From Allochromatium vinosum DSM 180 (lineage in GTDB: Bacteria; Pseudomonadota; Gammaproteobacteria; Chromatiales; Chromatiaceae), in NCBI RefSeq assembly GCF_000025485.1, contig NC_013851.1, positions 3,282,001 through 3,346,000 of the forward strand: 64,000 nt of DNA. The letters are read 5' to 3'. A program made the position numbers and the translations under genes. The notes under the pieces were generated by a model, which had not been told where the DNA came from, did no database searches, and was given only the letters and a program-made list of their open reading frames with translations. Positions 18,278 through 28,166 of this stretch are shown here, piece after piece. Numbering within the stretch: position 1 is the stretch's first letter; each line of letters starts with the position of its first letter.

Positions 18278-20386
18278 TCAGGCCCGTGCCTGAGCATTGT
18301 CGCTCTTGCCCACGGTGGCCACGACCCGGATGCGTCGGTTGTCCGGGATCTCGGTGAAGGCCAGCACGGTCAGGTTGCGTACCGCGCCTCTCAGCCAGCC
18401 CGCGATCCAGGAGCGAATCTCCGGAGCCACCACCAAGACAGCCGGCGCGCCCTCGGCTTCCTGCTTGTGAGCCGCCTCGATCACCGAGCGCTGGAGCCGC
18501 TCGGCCAGACCGGGCTCGATACCGATGGTTTCGCCCTGGCTGCTTTGTAGCGATTTATGCAACAGTTGTTCCAATGATGGATCGAGTGCGATCAGCGGCA
18601 GCTCGTCGTCGGGTCCGATCAGATCCTGCACGATCGAACGGGCGAGTGCCACGCGCACGGCGGCGGTCAGAGTGGCGGGATCTTGACTCTTGGCCGAGCG
18701 TTCCGCCAAGGTTTCGGCGATGGTACGCAGATCGCGGATCGCCACCTGCTCGGCCAACAGGTTCTGGAGCACCTTGAGCACCACCCCGAGCGAGATCGAT
18801 TTGGACGATAGCAGGTTTTCGACCAGCTTGGGCGAGCGGCGCGCGAGCTGATCGAGCAGATGCTGGACCTCCTCGTGTCCGATGAGGCGGTGGGCGTTCT
18901 CGCGGAAGATCTGTGACAGATGGGTGGCGATGACAGTGGCCGAGTCGACCACGGTATAACCGGCGGCCTGGGCCACATCACGGTTGGCCGGGTCGATCCA
19001 GAGCGCGTCGAGATTGAAGGTCGGATCCTTGGTCGGCGTGCCCTCGACGGTGCCGAACACCTGGCCCGGATTGATCGCCAGATCGCGATCGGGGAAGACC
19101 TCGGCTTCGGCGGCCGTCACACCCAGCAGTGAGATCCGGTACTGGTTCGGTCCCAGCTCCAGGTTGTCGCGGATGTGCACCGGCTGGATGAGAAAGCCGA
19201 ACTCCTGCGAGAGCTTGCGCCGGATGCCCTTGATGCGGGTCATGAGCTGGCCGTCCTGAGTGCGGTCGACCAGGGGGATGAGCCGGTAGCCGACCTCCAG
19301 CGACACCAGATCGACCGGCGGCACATCCTCCCAGGACAGATCGCGATCCTCGGGCGCGGGCAGTTCCAGCCCCTGCGGCAGACGCTCGATGACCTCCGGC
19401 GGAGGCGCCGCCGGCTTGGCCGCGATCAGATAACCGGCCCCGATCAGACTGGAAGAGATCCCGAGAAAGACCAGATTGGGCATCCCCGGAATCAGTCCCA
19501 GGATTCCGATGACGCCGCCCGAGATATAGAGCACGCGCGGGTTGGCGAACATCTGGCCGAACACCTGCTGGCCCATGTCCTGGGAGCTGGAGGTACGGGT
19601 GACGATGATGGCCGTGGCCGAGGATAGCAGCAGCGAGGGGATCTGGGCGACCAGACCATCGCCGATGCTCAGCAGGATGAAGGTGTTGGAGGCATCCGCG
19701 AAGGTCATCCCGGCCTGGGTGACGCCGATGATGATGCCGCCGATGATGTTGATGAACAGGATCAGGATGCCGGCGATGGCGTCGCCGCGCACGAACTTGC
19801 TGGCGCCGTCCATGGAGCCGTAGAAATCGGCTTCCTGGGCCACGTCCTCGCGGCGCTTGCGTGCGTCCTCCTGCGAGATCAGACCAGCATTGAGATCGGC
19901 GTCGATGGCCATCTGTTTGCCGGGCATGGCATCCAGGGTGAAGCGGGCGCTGACCTCGGAGACGCGCCCGGCGCCCTTAGTGACGACCACGAAGTTGATG
20001 ATGACCAGGATGGTGAACACCACCACGCCGATGGCGAAGTTGCCGCCGAGAACGAATTGACCGAAGGCCTCGATCACCTTGCCCGCCGCCTCGGTGCCCT
20101 CGCCGCCGTTGAGCAGGATCACCCGCGTCGAAGCGACGTTGAGCGCCAGACGCAGCAGGGTCGCCACCAGGATCACGGTCGGGAAGGAGGCGAAATCGAC
20201 CGGACGCGGCGTATAGACCGCGACCATGACCACGATCAGCGACAGCGCGATGTTGAAGGTGAACAGCAGATCGAGCAGGAACGGCGGCAGCGGCAGCACC
20301 AGCATGCCGAGCAGCGCGATCAGCAGCAGGGGCGTGACCAGCCCCATGCGCCCGACCTCGGTCAGGCGTTCGACGAGCGTGGTCAT
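18278..20386 (-). CDS. flhA: Flagellar type III export apparatus protein FlhA
   Basis: This is the major export-gate subunit in the basal body membrane. The 702-residue protein has about eight membrane helices in the first 330 residues, the FHIPEP-type loop with RFTLDAMPGKQMAIDADLN, and a large cytoplasmic domain that binds export chaperones. Its length is as expected. The start overlaps the flhB stop by 4 bases. Confidence 0.97.
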   Translation of the reverse strand: MTTLVERLTEVGRMGLVTPLLLIALLGMLVLPLPPFLLDLLFTFNIALSLIVVMVAVYTPRPVDFASFPTVILVATLLRLALNVASTRVILLNGGEGTEAAGKVIEAFGQFVLGGNFAIGVVVFTILVIINFVVVTKGAGRVSEVSARFTLDAMPGKQMAIDADLNAGLISQEDARKRREDVAQEADFYGSMDGASKFVRGDAIAGILILFINIIGGIIIGVTQAGMTFADASNTFILLSIGDGLVAQIPSLLLSSATAIIVTRTSSSQDMGQQVFGQMFANPRVLYISGGVIGILGLIPGMPNLVFLGISSSLIGAGYLIAAKPAAPPPEVIERLPQGLELPAPEDRDLSWEDVPPVDLVSLEVGYRLIPLVDRTQDGQLMTRIKGIRRKLSQEFGFLIQPVHIRDNLELGPNQYRISLLGVTAAEAEVFPDRDLAINPGQVFGTVEGTPTKDPTFNLDALWIDPANRDVAQAAGYTVVDSATVIATHLSQIFRENAHRLIGHEEVQHLLDQLARRSPKLVENLLSSKSISLGVVLKVLQNLLAEQVAIRDLRTIAETLAERSAKSQDPATLTAAVRVALARSIVQDLIGPDDELPLIALDPSLEQLLHKSLQSSQGETIGIEPGLAERLQRSVIEAAHKQEAEGAPAVLVVAPEIRSWIAGWLRGAVRNLTVLAFTEIPDNRRIRVVATVGKSDNAQARA

Positions 20387-21537
20387 CGACGCCGTCTCCG
20401 GCGACGCGGCGCGCTACGCGGATCGAGATACTCCTCGGGCACCGGCAGGTCATCGGCCAGCTCGACGTCCGGATCCTCGCGCCGGATCTGATAGACATAG
20501 GCCAGGATACGGGCCACGGCGACGAACAGCCCGTTGGGGATCTCCTGATTGAGATCCGTGGTGAAATAGATGGCGCGCGCCACGCGGGGCGCCTCGACGC
20601 GCACGATGCGGTGCTCCTCGGCCAGCGCGCGGATGGCCTGGGCCACGGCATCCGTCCCCTTGGCCAGCAGCCGGGGCGCCGGCATGATCGCCGGCACATA
20701 GGAGATGGCCACGGCATAGTGGGTCGGATTGGTGATGACCACGTCGGCCTTGGGCACCTCCGACATCATGCGCCGCTGCGACATCTCGTGCTGCAACTGG
20801 CGGATGCGGCCCTTGACCTCGGGCTTGCCTTCGGTCTCCTTGAACTCGTCCTTGATCTCCTGGAGCGTCATGCGCAGTTGTTTCTGATGGTTCCAGACCT
20901 GGAAGGGCACGTCGATGGCCGCCACCACCAGCAAGGCGGCGGCGGCGATGAGAAACAGCCAGGCGGCCATGTGGACGGTCTGGACGATCGCCTGCTCCAC
21001 CGGCAGTTCGCCGAGTGTGAGCAGATTACCCCAGATGCTCATGATGGCCAGGGTCGCCACGATCCCGACCAGCCCAAACTTGCCCAGTCCCTTGACCAGT
21101 TCCATCAGGCCCTGTACCGAAAACACGCGCTTGAGGCCGCTGATCGGATTGACCTTGGAGAACTTGGGCATGAGCGCCTGGGTGGAGAAGTTCAGGCCCC
21201 CGACCAGGATCGGCCCCATGAGGGCGATCACCATGAGCAGCCCGAACAGCGGCGCCAGGATCAGGAGCGCGCGCCCGAGCAGGTGCTGGAGATGGGGCAC
21301 CAGCAGACCCTCGTCGAAAATCAGCCCGCGTTCCAGCGTCCAGCCGTCGATCATCAACTGACTGATCCGCGCGGCCATACCGCCGCCGAGGAAGAGCAGA
21401 AAGGCCCCGCCCACGATCAGGATGATGAAGGTGTTGAGTTCGCGCGAACGCGCGACCTGGCCTTTCTCGCGCGACTCGCGCAAGCGTTTGGCGGTGGGGG
21501 CTTCGGAGCGTTCCTGGCCGTTTTCGTTCTCGGCCAT
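20383..21537 (-). CDS. flhB: Flagellar export switch protein FlhB
   Basis: It switches export specificity from rod/hook to filament proteins after autocleavage. The 384-residue protein has four membrane helices and the intact cleavage motif NPTH (VVITNPTHYAVAI). The N-terminus GQERSEAPTAKRLRESREKG (20 residues) is typical. The tail ends in a run of arginines after YLDPRSAP, which is unusual and strongly basic. It is 3 bases downstream of fliR and overlaps flhA. Confidence 0.97.
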   Translation of the reverse strand: MAENENGQERSEAPTAKRLRESREKGQVARSRELNTFIILIVGGAFLLFLGGGMAARISQLMIDGWTLERGLIFDEGLLVPHLQHLLGRALLILAPLFGLLMVIALMGPILVGGLNFSTQALMPKFSKVNPISGLKRVFSVQGLMELVKGLGKFGLVGIVATLAIMSIWGNLLTLGELPVEQAIVQTVHMAAWLFLIAAAALLVVAAIDVPFQVWNHQKQLRMTLQEIKDEFKETEGKPEVKGRIRQLQHEMSQRRMMSEVPKADVVITNPTHYAVAISYVPAIMPAPRLLAKGTDAVAQAIRALAEEHRIVRVEAPRVARAIYFTTDLNQEIPNGLFVAVARILAYVYQIRREDPDVELADDLPVPEEYLDPRSAPRRRRRRR

Positions 21538-21540
21538 GGC

Positions 21541-22323
21541 TCAGATCCTCGCGATCCGCTCGATCAGCGGCAGGGCCGTGAGCAGGAAGTCGCCGATGCG
21601 CGCCGTCAGGCTCGGCAGCGTCAGCAGGATGATGAGAAAACCGGCGAGAATGGTGATCGGAAAACCGATAGCGAAGATATTGAGCTGGGGTGCGGCGCGC
21701 GTGACCACGCCCATGGCCAGATTGACCAGCAGCAACGAGGCCACCGCCGGCAGGGCGATGAGCACGGCCCCGGCGAACATCTGGCTGCCGAAGTTCGCGA
21801 TATACCAGAGATCCTCGTTGTCCGGGCCATCCAGCCCGATCGGAAAGGTCTCGAAGCTCCTGAGCAGGAGCTCGAACAGCACCAGATGCCCGTTCATGGC
21901 CAGGAAGATCAGGGTCGCGATGATCGAGAGATACTGCGAGATCATCGGCACCTGCACCCCGCCGACCGGATCGACCGCCGAGGCAAAGCCCAGCCCCATC
22001 GAGAGCGCGATGGCCTCGCCGGCCTGATTGATCGCCGAGAACACCAGGGTGACCACGAAGCCCATCGCGATCCCGATCAGCGCCTGCTCGATCGCCACGA
22101 CCACCCCGCCGACGCTGAGCGGATCGATCGCCGGTACCTCGGGCAGTTGCGGCGCGATCATCCAGGCCAGCAGCAGCGCCAGCCCCAGACGTACGCGCGC
22201 GTTGATCTGACGCGCACCGAAGACGGGCATGACCAGCAGCATGGCGCTGATGCGCACGAAGGGCCAGACCAGCGAGACGGTCCAGCGCAGGATATCCGTG
22301 GCTTCGAGCGTGAGGGTCGACAT
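21541..22323 (-). CDS. fliR: Flagellar export protein FliR
   Basis: This integral membrane component of the export gate forms the FliPQR core with FliP and FliQ. The 260-residue protein has six predicted helices and the conserved segments FVRISAMLLVMPVFG and AFEIGLVLAL-like GEAIALSMGLGFASAVDP. It follows fliQ by 30 bases and precedes flhB. Confidence 0.95.
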   Translation of the reverse strand: MSTLTLEATDILRWTVSLVWPFVRISAMLLVMPVFGARQINARVRLGLALLLAWMIAPQLPEVPAIDPLSVGGVVVAIEQALIGIAMGFVVTLVFSAINQAGEAIALSMGLGFASAVDPVGGVQVPMISQYLSIIATLIFLAMNGHLVLFELLLRSFETFPIGLDGPDNEDLWYIANFGSQMFAGAVLIALPAVASLLLVNLAMGVVTRAAPQLNIFAIGFPITILAGFLIILLTLPSLTARIGDFLLTALPLIERIARI

Positions 22324-22353
22324 GGCGATAGCGGGCGAGCGGGACCGCGTGAC

Positions 22354-22623
22354 TCAACCGATCATGCCGGGGATGCTCTCATAGAGCCGGGTGACATAGT
22401 CGGTGACGAGCGTAAGCATCCAGGGTCCGGCGAAGATCAGCGCCGCCCCGACCCCGACCAGCTTGGGAATGAAGGTCAGCGTCATCTCCTGGATCTGGGT
22501 CGCGGCCTGGAACAGACTGATGATCAGACCGATGATCAGTCCAGCCAGCAAGGGGGGGGCGGACATCAGGATGATGACCTCGCCGGCCTCCTTGCCGACA
22601 TCCAGGACCATTTCGGGTGTCAT
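22354..22623 (-). CDS. fliQ: Flagellar export protein FliQ
   Basis: This 89-residue membrane protein has two helices and belongs to the FliPQR export core. It begins MTPEMVLDVGKEAGEVI, and the core ISLFQAATQIQEMTLTFIPK is characteristic (20 residues). In most genomes it directly follows fliP; here about 6.1 kb of RTX-adhesin DNA separates them. It may therefore depend on a new promoter upstream (see 22701-22716). Confidence 0.95.
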   Translation of the reverse strand: MTPEMVLDVGKEAGEVIILMSAPPLLAGLIIGLIISLFQAATQIQEMTLTFIPKLVGVGAALIFAGPWMLTLVTDYVTRLYESIPGMIG

Positions 22624-22700
22624 CTCTGCAAGTCCTCGTCTTCTTGGGTTGGGGCACGGCGTGAGCCGCGATGAACGTTCGCCGGTAGCTGGACGCTAAT

Positions 22701-22716
22701 AGCGAGGCTTTGGCCA
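22701..22716 (-). promoter_or_regulatory. Weak sigma-54-like -24/-12 element before fliQ
   Basis: On the minus strand the sequence TGGCCAAAGCCTCGCT keeps the GG and GC dinucleotides 10 bases apart, as sigma-54 needs, but the -12 box is poor. It lies about 78 bases before the fliQ start and could drive fliQ-fliR-flhB independently of the interrupted upstream operon. Confidence 0.3.
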
Positions 22717-22784
22717 TCGCGACTAAGATGATGCAGAATCGAGGCCAAGTAGCCCAGTCCGCAGCAGCTGTCAACCCGCGAATT

Positions 22785-25700
22785 TTAAGTGACGATAAAA
22801 TCGCTTGCCGTTAGTGCGGGCGTTATCCCGATAATCGCAAACTGGATAGCGCTAGCCGTACCTGAACCATCGGCATCGTAAAACAGTGCTCCAGAATCAG
22901 TGTCATATAGAATAAAGTCGTTATTGTCGGCGGCGCTTCCATCGATACTCGCGCGGAAATTCGTAGCCGAAAGCGTACCCGGCATTTTGAGTTTCACGAA
23001 AATGGCGTTTTCGAGCTGGATGGTATCGTCTGCGACACTGAAATTGTTGATTTCGTCAAGGTTGGAGGCTGCATTGAGTGCCGTGTCGAAGCGGAAGATA
23101 TCGATACCTGTGCCGCCGTTCAGGATATCATTGCCCGCACCGCCGTTTAGAATGTCCTTGCCCGCGCCGCCGCTCAGTGTGTCATTGCCTGCACCGCCGT
23201 TCAGGGTGTCATTGCCCGTATCGCCGTTCAGGATATCATTGCCCGCGCCGCCGTTCAGAATGTCATTGCCTACGCCGCCGCTTAAATTGTTGCGCCCGCT
23301 GTTACCGGTGAGCTTATCGGCATAAGCAGAGCCGATAAGATTTTCAATTCCGACTAGGGTATCAGTGCCGGAGCCGCCGGTTTCCTGTGCCGTAGTCAAA
23401 GCTAGGTTGAGAGTGACACCGGTTTTTTCTGTTGTGGCACCGACAACATAGGACACTGTGTCGGTGCCTGTGCCACCGGTAAGAATGTTGTTGCCTATAC
23501 CAGCTTTGAGCAGATTGTTGAGTTGATTGCCGGTAAGATTAGCCGTGCCGGTGGACAGGATGCGGCCATTTTCGACGTTCGGGTCAAGCGTGTAATCGGT
23601 AAGCGAAGAATAAACGCTATCGATGCCGCCAGTGCTCGCATTGGCATTGGTCTCGCTGACGACATCGCCCGTATTGTCTACATAGTAGATATCGGAGCCG
23701 TCGCCACCGATCATTCTGTCAGACCCCTTGCCGCCGTTCAGGATGTCATTGCCCGCACCGCCTTCAAGCGTATCGTTACCGGCGAGACCAAAGAGACTGT
23801 CATTGCCCGCCAGACCGATCAGGCGATCATAGCTACCCAGATCGATCATATCGCCAGTGAGTGTATCATTTCCGCTTGTCCCCTTAAGAATGAGATCGTC
23901 GCGGACGAGCGTTACATCGATAGTGATGCTGTAGGTTGCTGTTGAGGTTGCCTTGCCGTCGCTGACTTTAAAACCAATGCTGGCATAACCGCTGCCGTTG
24001 GCGTTAGCCGCTGGGATGAAGATAAGTTTGTTGGCTAAGATGTCAGCTGCCGTGACGAGCTGATTGACCGTGACGAGTGTGTCATTAAGTTTCAGGCTAC
24101 CCGCTGTTGGCAGGCTGGTGATCTTGACCGCTTGCAGACTGTCGTTTGCATCCAGGTCGCTGAAACCGAAATCAGCTACCTTCAGCACTTTAGGCACATC
24201 TTCTTTCGTGCTGACGGTGCGATTACTCGCCGTCGGTGCATCGTTCACCGCTGTGACATTGACGGTCATGCTGTAAGCCGCCGTCGAGACAGCCGTACCG
24301 TCTGACACCTTGAAGCCGAAGCTGGCGTAGCCGCTGCCGTTGGCGTTGGCCGCCGGAGTGAAGATCAACTTGCCGGCGGCCAGGTCGGCCACGGTCACCA
24401 CCTGATTGACCGTGACGGCCGTGCCATTGAGTTTGAGGCTGCCCGCCGTCGGCAGGCTGGTGAGCATAACCGCTTGCAGACTGTCGCCCGCATCCACGTC
24501 GCGGAAGCCGAAATTAGCCACCGCCAGCACCCTGGCCACATCTTCTTTCGTGCTGATCGTGCGATTGCTTGCCGTCGGCGTATCGTTCACCGCCCCGACA
24601 TCAACGGTCATGCGGTAGGCTGCCGTCGAGAACGCCGTACCGTCTGACACCTTGAAGCCGAAGCTGGCGTAGCCGCTGCCGTTGGCGTTGGCCGCCGGAG
24701 TGAAGATCAACTTGCCGGCGGCCAGGTCGGCCACGGTTACCACCTGATTGACCGTGACGGCCGTGCCATTGAGTTTGAGGCTGCCCGCCGTCGGCAGGCT
24801 GGTGAGCATAACCGCTTGCAGACTGTCGCCCGCATCCACGTCGCGGAAGCCGAAATTAGCCACCGCCAGCACCCTGGCCACATCTTCTTTCGTGCTGATC
24901 GTGCGATTGCTTGCCGTTGGGGCGTGATTAATCAAATTAATGGTTTGATCTAAAAACTGTAGCCGTTCCACATCATACAGTTCATCGACACCATCCCCAT
25001 TGCCAGAAAGGTCGCTGACGCTTACACCGCCTTCAATGGTATCAATTCGATAGTCTGCGAAGTTTGCGGAGAAAACCGCCGTGTCGGTTCCGCTCCCTCC
25101 TTTGATGCGGTCATTGCCGCCACCTGCCTCGATGGTGTCATCGCCCGCGCCGGTGTCGATCTCGTCGTTACCGCTGTTGGCATGGGTGTTTTTGATGACA
25201 TCGTTACCGCTGCCGGTCGCCAGCAGCATCCGCTCGATATTGACGACCGTGGAGCCGTCCAACAGCGTTTGCGCCACACTCGGGTCGCGGTTGTCCCACA
25301 GGACGGCTTCGGTGGTCGTGCTGAAGTCGGCATAGAGGGTGTCGGTTTCGGCCTGACCGTCGTAGCGTCCACTCGCCCGATGCACCAACAGGTCATCACC
25401 GGCCGTGGCAGTCAGCTCCAACTGTTCAAAGTTCTTGAACTCTAACCAAGAGTCGTAGCCATACCTGTAACTTAAATCCAGACGCAGGGTGTCGGCGCTT
25501 GCCAGCACCGCCTTCAGGTCGCTTAAATGCACGGTGTAATAATCGAACGTCTGCCACGTCGCCGTCTCGGTATCGTAGGTGGAGAAACCCAGCCAGGTGT
25601 ACTCCCCATCCGCCCGCGCCGCTGACCAGTCCAGGATCAGGCGGTCGGTGCCGCTGCCGCCATCGGCCACCGTGCCGCCGTTGCGACCGACCGTGACTTG

Positions 25701-28166
25701 ATCATTCCCGTCGCCCGCTTCAATGTTTCCGCCATCGTTGCCTGCATCAATGGTGTCATCGCCCGCGCCGGTGTCGATTTCATCGTTGCCGCCACCTGCC
25801 TCGATGGTGTCATCGCCCGCGCCGGTGTCGATCTCGTCGTTACCGCTGTTGGCATGGGTGTTTTTGATGACATCGTTACCGCTGCCGGTCGCCAGCAGCA
25901 TCCGCTCGATATTGACGACCGTGGAGCCGTCCAACAGCGTTTGCGCCACACTCGGGTCGCGGTTGTCCCACAGGACGGCTTCGGTGGTCGTGCTGAAGTC
26001 GGCATAGAGGGTGTCGGTTTCGGCCTGACCGTCGTAGCGTCCACTCGCCCGATGCACCAACAGGTCATCACCGGCCGTGGCAGTCAGCTCCAACTGTTCA
26101 AAGTTCTTGAACTCTAACCAAGAGTCGTAGCCATACCTGTAACTTAAATCCAGACGCAGGGTGTCGGCGCTCGCCAGCGCCGCCTTCAGGTCGCTTAAAT
26201 GCACGGTGTAATCATCGAACGTCTGCCACGTCGCCGTCTCGGTATCGTAGGTGGAGAAACCCAGCCAGGTGTACTCCCCATCCGTCCGCGCCGCTGACCA
26301 GTCCAGGATCAGGCGGTCGGTGCCGCTGCCGCCATCGGCTACCGTGCCGCCGTTGCGACCGACCGTGACTTGATCGTTATCCGCACCTGCCAGGATAGTG
26401 TTCCCCTCTTCTTGATTAATATCTTCTTGATTAATAGAAAAAATGACATCTTTATCTGGCGTGCCCACTATCAGGCCACTTCCAGTAATTTTAAGTCCGT
26501 CATCAGAAAGAATAATCAAACGGGCTTGTGAATCATCAATAAAGGCATTGTCTGATGTTAAATAAAAATCTAAAATTTCATTGGCTTCTGCATCAGAATC
26601 GCCACGCAAATGAACCAGAATATCTTTAGACGTTTCACCTGGCGCAAAATCAACAGCCCCTGCGACTGGTTGGCCGCCAATGAAGTCACCGTCATCTACT
26701 TCATTGCCAAAGCTAAAACCATAATCAACGCGAGCCGCCGTATTGATACTACCTTCACGAGTCAAACGAATAGTGACCGCATGATTCGTGTCGCCTTCAG
26801 CTATCGACCAAGCTCGACCGTAACCTGATTGCCAATATTCTTGAGCGTTTAATATTTCGGCGCTTACTCTTGAGTAAACAGGCCCGTCATTACTAGGGCT
26901 AACCATATCAGTCGGCTGATTTTTATCAGACAAAATGATATGCGTAGTGTTTAAAGCTGGAATACTCGATAAATCAATCAGACGCTCATTTGAAAGTGGA
27001 ATTGGGAAAGCAATTTTAGGGCTAAATTCAAGCAAGCTAAAGCTAGTCGAACCAAAACCAAACCAGCCGAAATCCGTTTCAATTTCGCCAAACTTAATTT
27101 TAAAACCGCCTTCAATCTGAATGCCGTATTCAAAAGAAACGTCCCCTGAAAGTTTATAGTCAGTCGAAAGCGAAAAATCTCCATATTGATAATCATCAGG
27201 TAGATAAAAAGAAAAATCGTCACCAAGTTTTCCTGTTTTTGTTTCACCATAAGATGTTGTAAGTTGCACTTCAACACCGTCTGCATTAACAGTTCCCTTT
27301 AGATAAGGCGAAGCCGCAACAAGCAGATCCGCGCTAAATAAGCCTACTTCGGCTTCTAAGCCGAAAATTCTGGTTTCAAAATCTGCTTTAGAAAAAGCTA
27401 GCTGAGTCATACCCAGAATATCATCTATGTCTAATGAAGCCCATGCATAAGGGTCTTTCGGCATTGCCGTAATTTCAAGCTTAGGATCAGGATCACTTCC
27501 TAAAACAGACGTTTTACCATCTAAAGCATTGGGATCGATATTTATGCCATAGTCTAAATATTCCCCATCGTGATTATAATCAGACGGAAGAAGCTTTGAT
27601 GTATCAAAAATAGTTATTTCTTCTTTGCTTTTGATAGAAGCTGACAATTCAAAAGGTATAGATCGCCCTAAAAAATTTACGTTTACATCTGTTGCGCCTT
27701 CAATTTCCAAATTCAGTCCCGCGATAAGTTCAAAATCAAAACCAGGCCCATCAATTTCAAAGTAAGCATTTTCAGTTGAAAAAAATTCGGTATCGATCGT
27801 AAAATACGAACCAGGCTGAACATTTTCCGGCAATGTCAGCGCATAACTTATTGGATAGTCGAGATCAAATGTTCCCGCACTTAATCCGCCCGCAATTTTA
27901 AGCCCATAACTAAATTCTTTAACAGAAAAATCGGATTGACCGGTTATAAATCCACCTAGATAACTAAATGGCTCTTCAGACTCTGTCCACGGCGTAACAT
28001 TTTCGCCTAGTAGCATTTTTTCAAAACTGATACTGTCGCCGCCATGTATCGAGATATTATCTCCACTAAAATCCAATAAGCTCTCCTCTTTTATTGAAAG
28101 CCAACTACCATATTGATCGCATAAAATTGCTGCGGACTCTATTTTCCCAATGTGTTGTTCAAGCAT
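22785..28166 (-). CDS. Giant RTX/cadherin-like repeat protein, main part (type I secreted adhesin)
   Basis: The 1793-residue open frame is probably an extracellular adhesin exported by a type I system. The first 420 residues match no domain I recognise. A Calx-beta-like domain follows at about 428-545 (FAPGETSKDILVHL), then two nearly identical 224-residue units with GGSGTDRLILDW and SGNDEIDTGAGDDTI repeats at about 595-1030. Three cadherin-like domains of about 114 residues lie at about 1080-1420 (TVNQVVTVADLAAGKLIF). RTX nonapeptides such as GGAGNDILNGGAGND bind Ca2+ at about 1425-1700, and a T1SS-type C-terminus ends DFIVT. It follows an in-frame TAG directly, so it is the second part of a split gene. 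No export genes are nearby. The N-terminal third is much AT-richer than its surroundings. Confidence 0.8.
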   Translation of the reverse strand: MLEQHIGKIESAAILCDQYGSWLSIKEESLLDFSGDNISIHGGDSISFEKMLLGENVTPWTESEEPFSYLGGFITGQSDFSVKEFSYGLKIAGGLSAGTFDLDYPISYALTLPENVQPGSYFTIDTEFFSTENAYFEIDGPGFDFELIAGLNLEIEGATDVNVNFLGRSIPFELSASIKSKEEITIFDTSKLLPSDYNHDGEYLDYGINIDPNALDGKTSVLGSDPDPKLEITAMPKDPYAWASLDIDDILGMTQLAFSKADFETRIFGLEAEVGLFSADLLVAASPYLKGTVNADGVEVQLTTSYGETKTGKLGDDFSFYLPDDYQYGDFSLSTDYKLSGDVSFEYGIQIEGGFKIKFGEIETDFGWFGFGSTSFSLLEFSPKIAFPIPLSNERLIDLSSIPALNTTHIILSDKNQPTDMVSPSNDGPVYSRVSAEILNAQEYWQSGYGRAWSIAEGDTNHAVTIRLTREGSINTAARVDYGFSFGNEVDDGDFIGGQPVAGAVDFAPGETSKDILVHLRGDSDAEANEILDFYLTSDNAFIDDSQARLIILSDDGLKITGSGLIVGTPDKDVIFSINQEDINQEEGNTILAGADNDQVTVGRNGGTVADGGSGTDRLILDWSAARTDGEYTWLGFSTYDTETATWQTFDDYTVHLSDLKAALASADTLRLDLSYRYGYDSWLEFKNFEQLELTATAGDDLLVHRASGRYDGQAETDTLYADFSTTTEAVLWDNRDPSVAQTLLDGSTVVNIERMLLATGSGNDVIKNTHANSGNDEIDTGAGDDTIEAGGGNDEIDTGAGDDTIDAGNDGGNIEAGDGNDQVTVGRNGGTVADGGSGTDRLILDWSAARADGEYTWLGFSTYDTETATWQTFDYYTVHLSDLKAVLASADTLRLDLSYRYGYDSWLEFKNFEQLELTATAGDDLLVHRASGRYDGQAETDTLYADFSTTTEAVLWDNRDPSVAQTLLDGSTVVNIERMLLATGSGNDVIKNTHANSGNDEIDTGAGDDTIEAGGGNDRIKGGSGTDTAVFSANFADYRIDTIEGGVSVSDLSGNGDGVDELYDVERLQFLDQTINLINHAPTASNRTISTKEDVARVLAVANFGFRDVDAGDSLQAVMLTSLPTAGSLKLNGTAVTVNQVVTVADLAAGKLIFTPAANANGSGYASFGFKVSDGTAFSTAAYRMTVDVGAVNDTPTASNRTISTKEDVARVLAVANFGFRDVDAGDSLQAVMLTSLPTAGSLKLNGTAVTVNQVVTVADLAAGKLIFTPAANANGSGYASFGFKVSDGTAVSTAAYSMTVNVTAVNDAPTASNRTVSTKEDVPKVLKVADFGFSDLDANDSLQAVKITSLPTAGSLKLNDTLVTVNQLVTAADILANKLIFIPAANANGSGYASIGFKVSDGKATSTATYSITIDVTLVRDDLILKGTSGNDTLTGDMIDLGSYDRLIGLAGNDSLFGLAGNDTLEGGAGNDILNGGKGSDRMIGGDGSDIYYVDNTGDVVSETNANASTGGIDSVYSSLTDYTLDPNVENGRILSTGTANLTGNQLNNLLKAGIGNNILTGGTGTDTVSYVVGATTEKTGVTLNLALTTAQETGGSGTDTLVGIENLIGSAYADKLTGNSGRNNLSGGVGNDILNGGAGNDILNGDTGNDTLNGGAGNDTLSGGAGKDILNGGAGNDILNGGTGIDIFRFDTALNAASNLDEINNFSVADDTIQLENAIFVKLKMPGTLSATNFRASIDGSAADNNDFILYDTDSGALFYDADGSGTASAIQFAIIGITPALTASDFIVT
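23090..23310 (-). repeat. RTX nonapeptide-coding tandem repeats
   Basis: A 27-base unit of the type GCCGCCGTTCAGGATATCATTGCCC in shorter form (CCGTTCAGGATATCATTGCC) recurs about eight times. It encodes GGxGNDxLN-type calcium-binding turns near the C-terminus of the adhesin. Confidence 0.85.
23950..24917 (-). repeat. Three 342-base tandem repeats encoding cadherin-like domains
   Basis: The segments near 24293-24575 and 24635-24917 are almost identical at DNA level and 342 bases (114 codons) apart. A third, diverged copy lies at about 23950-24240. Each encodes one domain with TASNRTISTKEDV and GYASFGFKVSDGTA. Confidence 0.85.
25114..26380 (-). repeat. Long direct repeat of about 595 bases in the adhesin gene
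   Basis: Copies at about 25114-25708 and 25786-26380 are offset by exactly 672 bases (224 codons) and differ at only a few bases. The frame is kept. The low divergence points to a recent duplication or ongoing gene conversion. Confidence 0.88.

Noticed and set aside
20611-22674. 687-codon plus-strand frame opposite flhB, fliR and fliQ
   Set aside because: Extremely rich in H, D, Q and R, as expected from the complement of membrane-protein codons; the opposite strand encodes intact export genes.
23090-23310. Regular short repeats that might suggest a CRISPR array
   Set aside because: Units are contiguous, in frame, and encode GGxGNDxLN nonapeptides; there are no unique spacers.
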